From assembly GCA_963991985.1 (NCBI GenBank), contig CAXDRX010000027.1, positions 1 through 17,224 of the forward strand: DNA of 17,224 nt. The letters are read 5' to 3'. The position numbers and the translations under genes were made by a program. How positions within the stretch are numbered: the stretch's first letter is position 1; each line of letters begins with the position of its first letter. The DNA is from MED-G17 sp963991985 (lineage in GTDB: Bacteria; Bacteroidota; Bacteroidia; NS11-12g; UBA9320). Shown here piece after piece: positions 15,000 through 17,224 of the stretch. The notes beneath the pieces are model-generated. The model saw nothing but the letters and a program-made list of their open reading frames with translations, was not told where the DNA came from and searched no databases.

Positions 15000-15659
15000 A
15001 TGAGAAAAACATTTGTACTCCTCATACTTTTTGTTTCGTCAGCAGCCGTGGCCCAGGTAAAATTTTCCAAAAACTTGGCAGATGTTCAAGGATTTTGCAG
15101 CGATTTTGAGCTTGTGGCCTATGTGACACTGACAAACAATTCGAAAGATTCTGTTTTTGTCTGGGAAAGAACAAAAAACGATCGGTCCGAAGGTTGGGAG
15201 AGTGCAGTTTGCGACAACAAAACTTGTTATGGTTCAGGAACAAGCAGTGGCGTATTTGAGTTGAACCCAAACGATTCCTTCACGTTCAGGTTTTATTATT
15301 ATCCATCAAAAACAAAGGGTGTGGGAAGTGCTGAAATTGTCATTCATTCGCAAGACAATCCCGAAAATAGAGATACATTGGAAGTTAGTGGTGCTTGCTG
15401 GGGTGTTTCTTTGCATGAGACGGGCATTCAAAATGTTTCCATTTACCCAAATCCGGCGAAAAACTACATTTATGTAAAAGGCATGCATACTGCAAAAACC
15501 AAATTTTCAGTTTATGATTTGTTGGGCAATTTGGTTTTGGAAGGACCCAACTTTGATGAAAAAGGTATCGAAGTCCGGGATTTAAATTCTGGCATGTATT
15601 TGATAAAACTTGAGACCGAAAATCACCAATCCTTTACAAAGGTTTTTCGAAAAAATTAA
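15000..15659 (+). CDS. Small secreted protein with T9SS type A sorting domain
   Basis: The protein has 219 residues from the ATG at 15000. An in-frame TTG at 14976 would put eight residues before the signal peptide and lies inside the promoter, so it is rejected. Residues 1-19 (MRKTFVLLILFVSSAAVAQ) are a clear Sec signal peptide. Residues 20-140 form a beta-rich module with a WERTKNDRSEGWES stretch (55-68), a C71-X4-C76 pair, and Cys33 and Cys133 as possible further disulfide partners. I do not know a named family for it. From about 142 to the end is a T9SS type A sorting domain: VSIYPNPAKNYIYV, VYDLLGNLV, LNSGMYLIKL, basic end VFRKN. It should be exported across the outer membrane. Its stop overlaps the convergent FadL-like gene by 4 bp. 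Confidence 0.9.
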   Translation: MRKTFVLLILFVSSAAVAQVKFSKNLADVQGFCSDFELVAYVTLTNNSKDSVFVWERTKNDRSEGWESAVCDNKTCYGSGTSSGVFELNPNDSFTFRFYYYPSKTKGVGSAEIVIHSQDNPENRDTLEVSGACWGVSLHETGIQNVSIYPNPAKNYIYVKGMHTAKTKFSVYDLLGNLVLEGPNFDEKGIEVRDLNSGMYLIKLETENHQSFTKVFRKN

Positions 15660-17137
15660 AATCTAAATTTCGCCCCCAAAATCAGATTTCTATTGAAAGT
15701 TCTGTTGCGTGCAACGGGCGTATGAGTGTCGGTGCTGTAAGGGCTATAAGCATCTGTGACAATTTGATAAAGGTAGGCAAGCTCAATACTCATTTTCTTA
15801 TCTTTTAATCCAATCCCAACGGTATAGTTTTCGGTTCCTTCTGAAAAAGATTTGGCTTCTTTATTTGGGCTTTGCAACCGACCGTACCCGCCCCTCAGTT
15901 GAAGTTTGCCCAAAACATATTCCCCACCTACCCTAAAGTTTACTACCGATCTAAAATTGCCCTGTAAGAAATCATTAACTGGGTCTAGGTTCAGTTCATC
16001 ATTTGAAAATTGCATTGAAGGATAGTCAATGGTTTCAACATCAGCAGATAAAAAACCCATTTTCCCAAAAAGATAAGCAAAACTGAATGTGGTTTTGGAC
16101 GGCGTCACCAACCGATAGCTGTTGGTGAATTCTTTTGTAAAAAAACGCAAAGCATTGCGTGAAGATGAAAAAAATTGTACACTCAAGTCATCAGAGAAGG
16201 TTTCATTTATTGTTAAATATTTTGGGGTTTGAAAAGCAAGACCGATTCGAATATGATCGGATGGCAAGGCAATAAGACCTAAATTAAGGCCGATCCCTGT
16301 GGCGGAATAGGCATATGATCTTGAAAAATCGTATAAATCCCATGTATTTTGACTCCTAAGCTCAAAATCGTTTAATTCCGTGAATAAATTGGATTCATTG
16401 AAATCGGAAAAGAAAAAATTGATACCAGCACCAAAGAGTATTTGATTATTGTAGTTCCCAGAAAAACTAGCATTGAATTGACTGTTTTTTCCTCTCTGGT
16501 TGATGGAATTTCGCTGTTCAATATTTCTGAAGTTGCTATCCGTTGTTCCCAAATAACCTCCATTGGGATGAGGATCAATGAGATATCCAAACCAAAACAT
16601 ATCGGCAAATTCATCAAAGCCCTCTTTGGGACCATAAATTGAATCACCAGTCGCAATCCCAATTTGGTTGGCCAAAAGGGCAACAGCTTCGGTGTAAGAG
16701 GAGCGATTGTTGGTGCCTTCATAACGTATGCGTCTGTTTAGTCTGTTGTTTTGGTTATAGCTTAGCCCAAGGTTAAAGTTATTCCAAGAAGAATTTCTTC
16801 TTTTTTGTGAAGAAAAAACGATCGACCCATTGGACAAACTCAAATTAGATGAATTGTCATTCTTAGATGTGTTCAAATATTTTGATGTATTTTTTTGACC
16901 TAAATAATTGAGGGAAAAAGAAAATTCACTTTTTCTGAATTGGGCCAAACCTGCTGGGTTGATTTGTGATGAAGCAATATCTGCACCAAGTGCACCAAAA
17001 GCATCGCCTACTCCCATGGCTCTCGGAGAACCACTCCATGAGGATTGGCTAAGTTGATAGCCGATCATCTCATTTTGTGAAAATGCATTTCCGATGATCC
17101 AAAAAGTAAGTCCAAGAAATATCGACGTATGCTTCAT
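15656..17137 (-). CDS. Outer-membrane transport protein, OMPP1/FadL/TodX-like
   Basis: The 493-residue protein starts with a signal peptide (1-20/21, ending NAFSQ). The characteristic N-terminal segment follows: SPRAMGVGDAFGALGADIAS (37-56), then SQINPAGLA (57-65). This is the hatch-region pattern of FadL-like barrels. The rest is alternating amphipathic beta-strand sequence rich in Asn, Ser and aromatic residues, ending in ILGAKFRF with a terminal Phe typical of outer-membrane barrels. The family forms 14-stranded pores for hydrophobic molecules. Bacteroidota members are numerous and their substrates mostly unknown; a role in lipid uptake is not shown by the context. An open frame continues upstream of the chosen ATG to the window edge, but the signal peptide fixes the start. 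Confidence 0.88.
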   Translation of the reverse strand: MKHTSIFLGLTFWIIGNAFSQNEMIGYQLSQSSWSGSPRAMGVGDAFGALGADIASSQINPAGLAQFRKSEFSFSLNYLGQKNTSKYLNTSKNDNSSNLSLSNGSIVFSSQKRRNSSWNNFNLGLSYNQNNRLNRRIRYEGTNNRSSYTEAVALLANQIGIATGDSIYGPKEGFDEFADMFWFGYLIDPHPNGGYLGTTDSNFRNIEQRNSINQRGKNSQFNASFSGNYNNQILFGAGINFFFSDFNESNLFTELNDFELRSQNTWDLYDFSRSYAYSATGIGLNLGLIALPSDHIRIGLAFQTPKYLTINETFSDDLSVQFFSSSRNALRFFTKEFTNSYRLVTPSKTTFSFAYLFGKMGFLSADVETIDYPSMQFSNDELNLDPVNDFLQGNFRSVVNFRVGGEYVLGKLQLRGGYGRLQSPNKEAKSFSEGTENYTVGIGLKDKKMSIELAYLYQIVTDAYSPYSTDTHTPVARNRTFNRNLILGAKFRF

Positions 17138-17144
17138 TTCTATC

Positions 17145-17224
17145 TTATCTTCTTGCTGAGGGGTAGTTTCTACTGGGTGTATTGTGAGTTCTGCTATGTG
17201 AACTACTTCTACTGGGTGTATTGT
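17145..17224 (-). CDS. Possible 3' end of an upstream gene (partial)
   Basis: On the minus strand one frame is open from the window edge to a TAA at 17147-17145, seven bases before the FadL-like start codon. That is typical operon spacing. The visible 25-residue tail is rich in Ser, Arg, Asn, Thr and Pro and contains NTPSR twice, 13 residues apart. This could be the low-complexity C-terminus of a cut-off gene cotranscribed with the outer-membrane protein. A second frame, in phase with the outer-membrane protein, is also open here, so the coding frame is uncertain. Confidence 0.35.
   Translation of the reverse strand, partial: NTPSRSSSHSRTHNTPSRNYPSARR
17150..17224. repeat. Short degenerate tandem repeat at the window edge
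   Basis: The 18-mer TTCTACTGGGTGTATTGT occurs exactly at 17168-17185 and 17207-17224, a 39-bp period (13 codons). The segments between and before it, TTCTGCTATGTGAACTAC (17189-17206) and TTCTTGCTGAGGGGTAGT (17150-17167), begin similarly and look like diverged units of 18-21 bp. GTAGTT (17163-17168) and AACTAC (17201-17206) are inverted copies. The array continues past the window, so its full extent is unknown. Confidence 0.75.

Noticed and set aside
17150..17224. Possible start of a CRISPR array at the right edge
   Set aside because: The exact 18-bp repeat recurs every 39 bp, and the intervening 21 bp itself resembles the repeat. CRISPR repeats and spacers together usually span 60 bp or more, and spacers are unrelated. 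A coding or minisatellite repeat fits better.

Overview
The window looks like a compact, AT-rich chromosomal segment of a member of the Bacteroidota. The evidence is two proteins with signal peptides and C-terminal type IX secretion (T9SS) sorting domains, a FadL/OMPP1-type outer-membrane protein, promoter-like TANNTTTG elements (the Bacteroidetes sigma factor -7 consensus), and few Shine-Dalgarno sequences. The genus cannot be read from the sequence. No mobile element, CRISPR array or rRNA gene was found. No gene-free stretch reaches 300 bp; the longest are 78-193 and 11149-11248.

Layout. At the left end is a minus-strand tRNA-Asp(GTC), divergent from accA (fatty acid synthesis). Facing accA is a minus-strand pair, folK (folate synthesis) followed by a WbqC-family gene. 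A small membrane-anchored charged protein (2205-2621, plus) converges on a minus-strand pair, an S66 LD-carboxypeptidase and a GtrA-family membrane protein. An acyl-CoA dehydrogenase (plus) converges on thiL (thiamine synthesis). thiL is divergent from a ComF-family phosphoribosyltransferase gene, which ends at a clear bidirectional terminator.

Region 6961-11148 (minus) encodes a 1395-residue secreted multidomain protein: signal peptide, GEVED, PKD-like domains, CUB-like, a second GEVED, five Ig/HYR-type repeats and a T9SS sorting domain. Divergent from it is a 1043-residue UvrD-type helicase fused to a RecB-like PD-(D/E)XK nuclease with a possible iron-sulfur cysteine set. Then come an Nfu-type iron-sulfur carrier and a small T9SS-exported protein. 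The right end holds a minus-strand FadL-like outer-membrane protein, preceded by a short repetitive stretch that is probably the 3' end of another gene.

Most genes are housekeeping and not obviously functionally linked. The accessory elements are the large surface protein, the small T9SS cargo and the FadL-like barrel, all exported to the cell envelope. Two recurrent design features stand out. Four of five convergent gene pairs overlap at their stop codons, and several genes carry a T[A/T]NNTT[T/C]G element only 4-10 bp before the start codon, which implies very short or absent 5' leaders. I did not find a convincing new multigene system. The best leads are the helicase-nuclease, the large modular surface protein and the repeat at the right edge.
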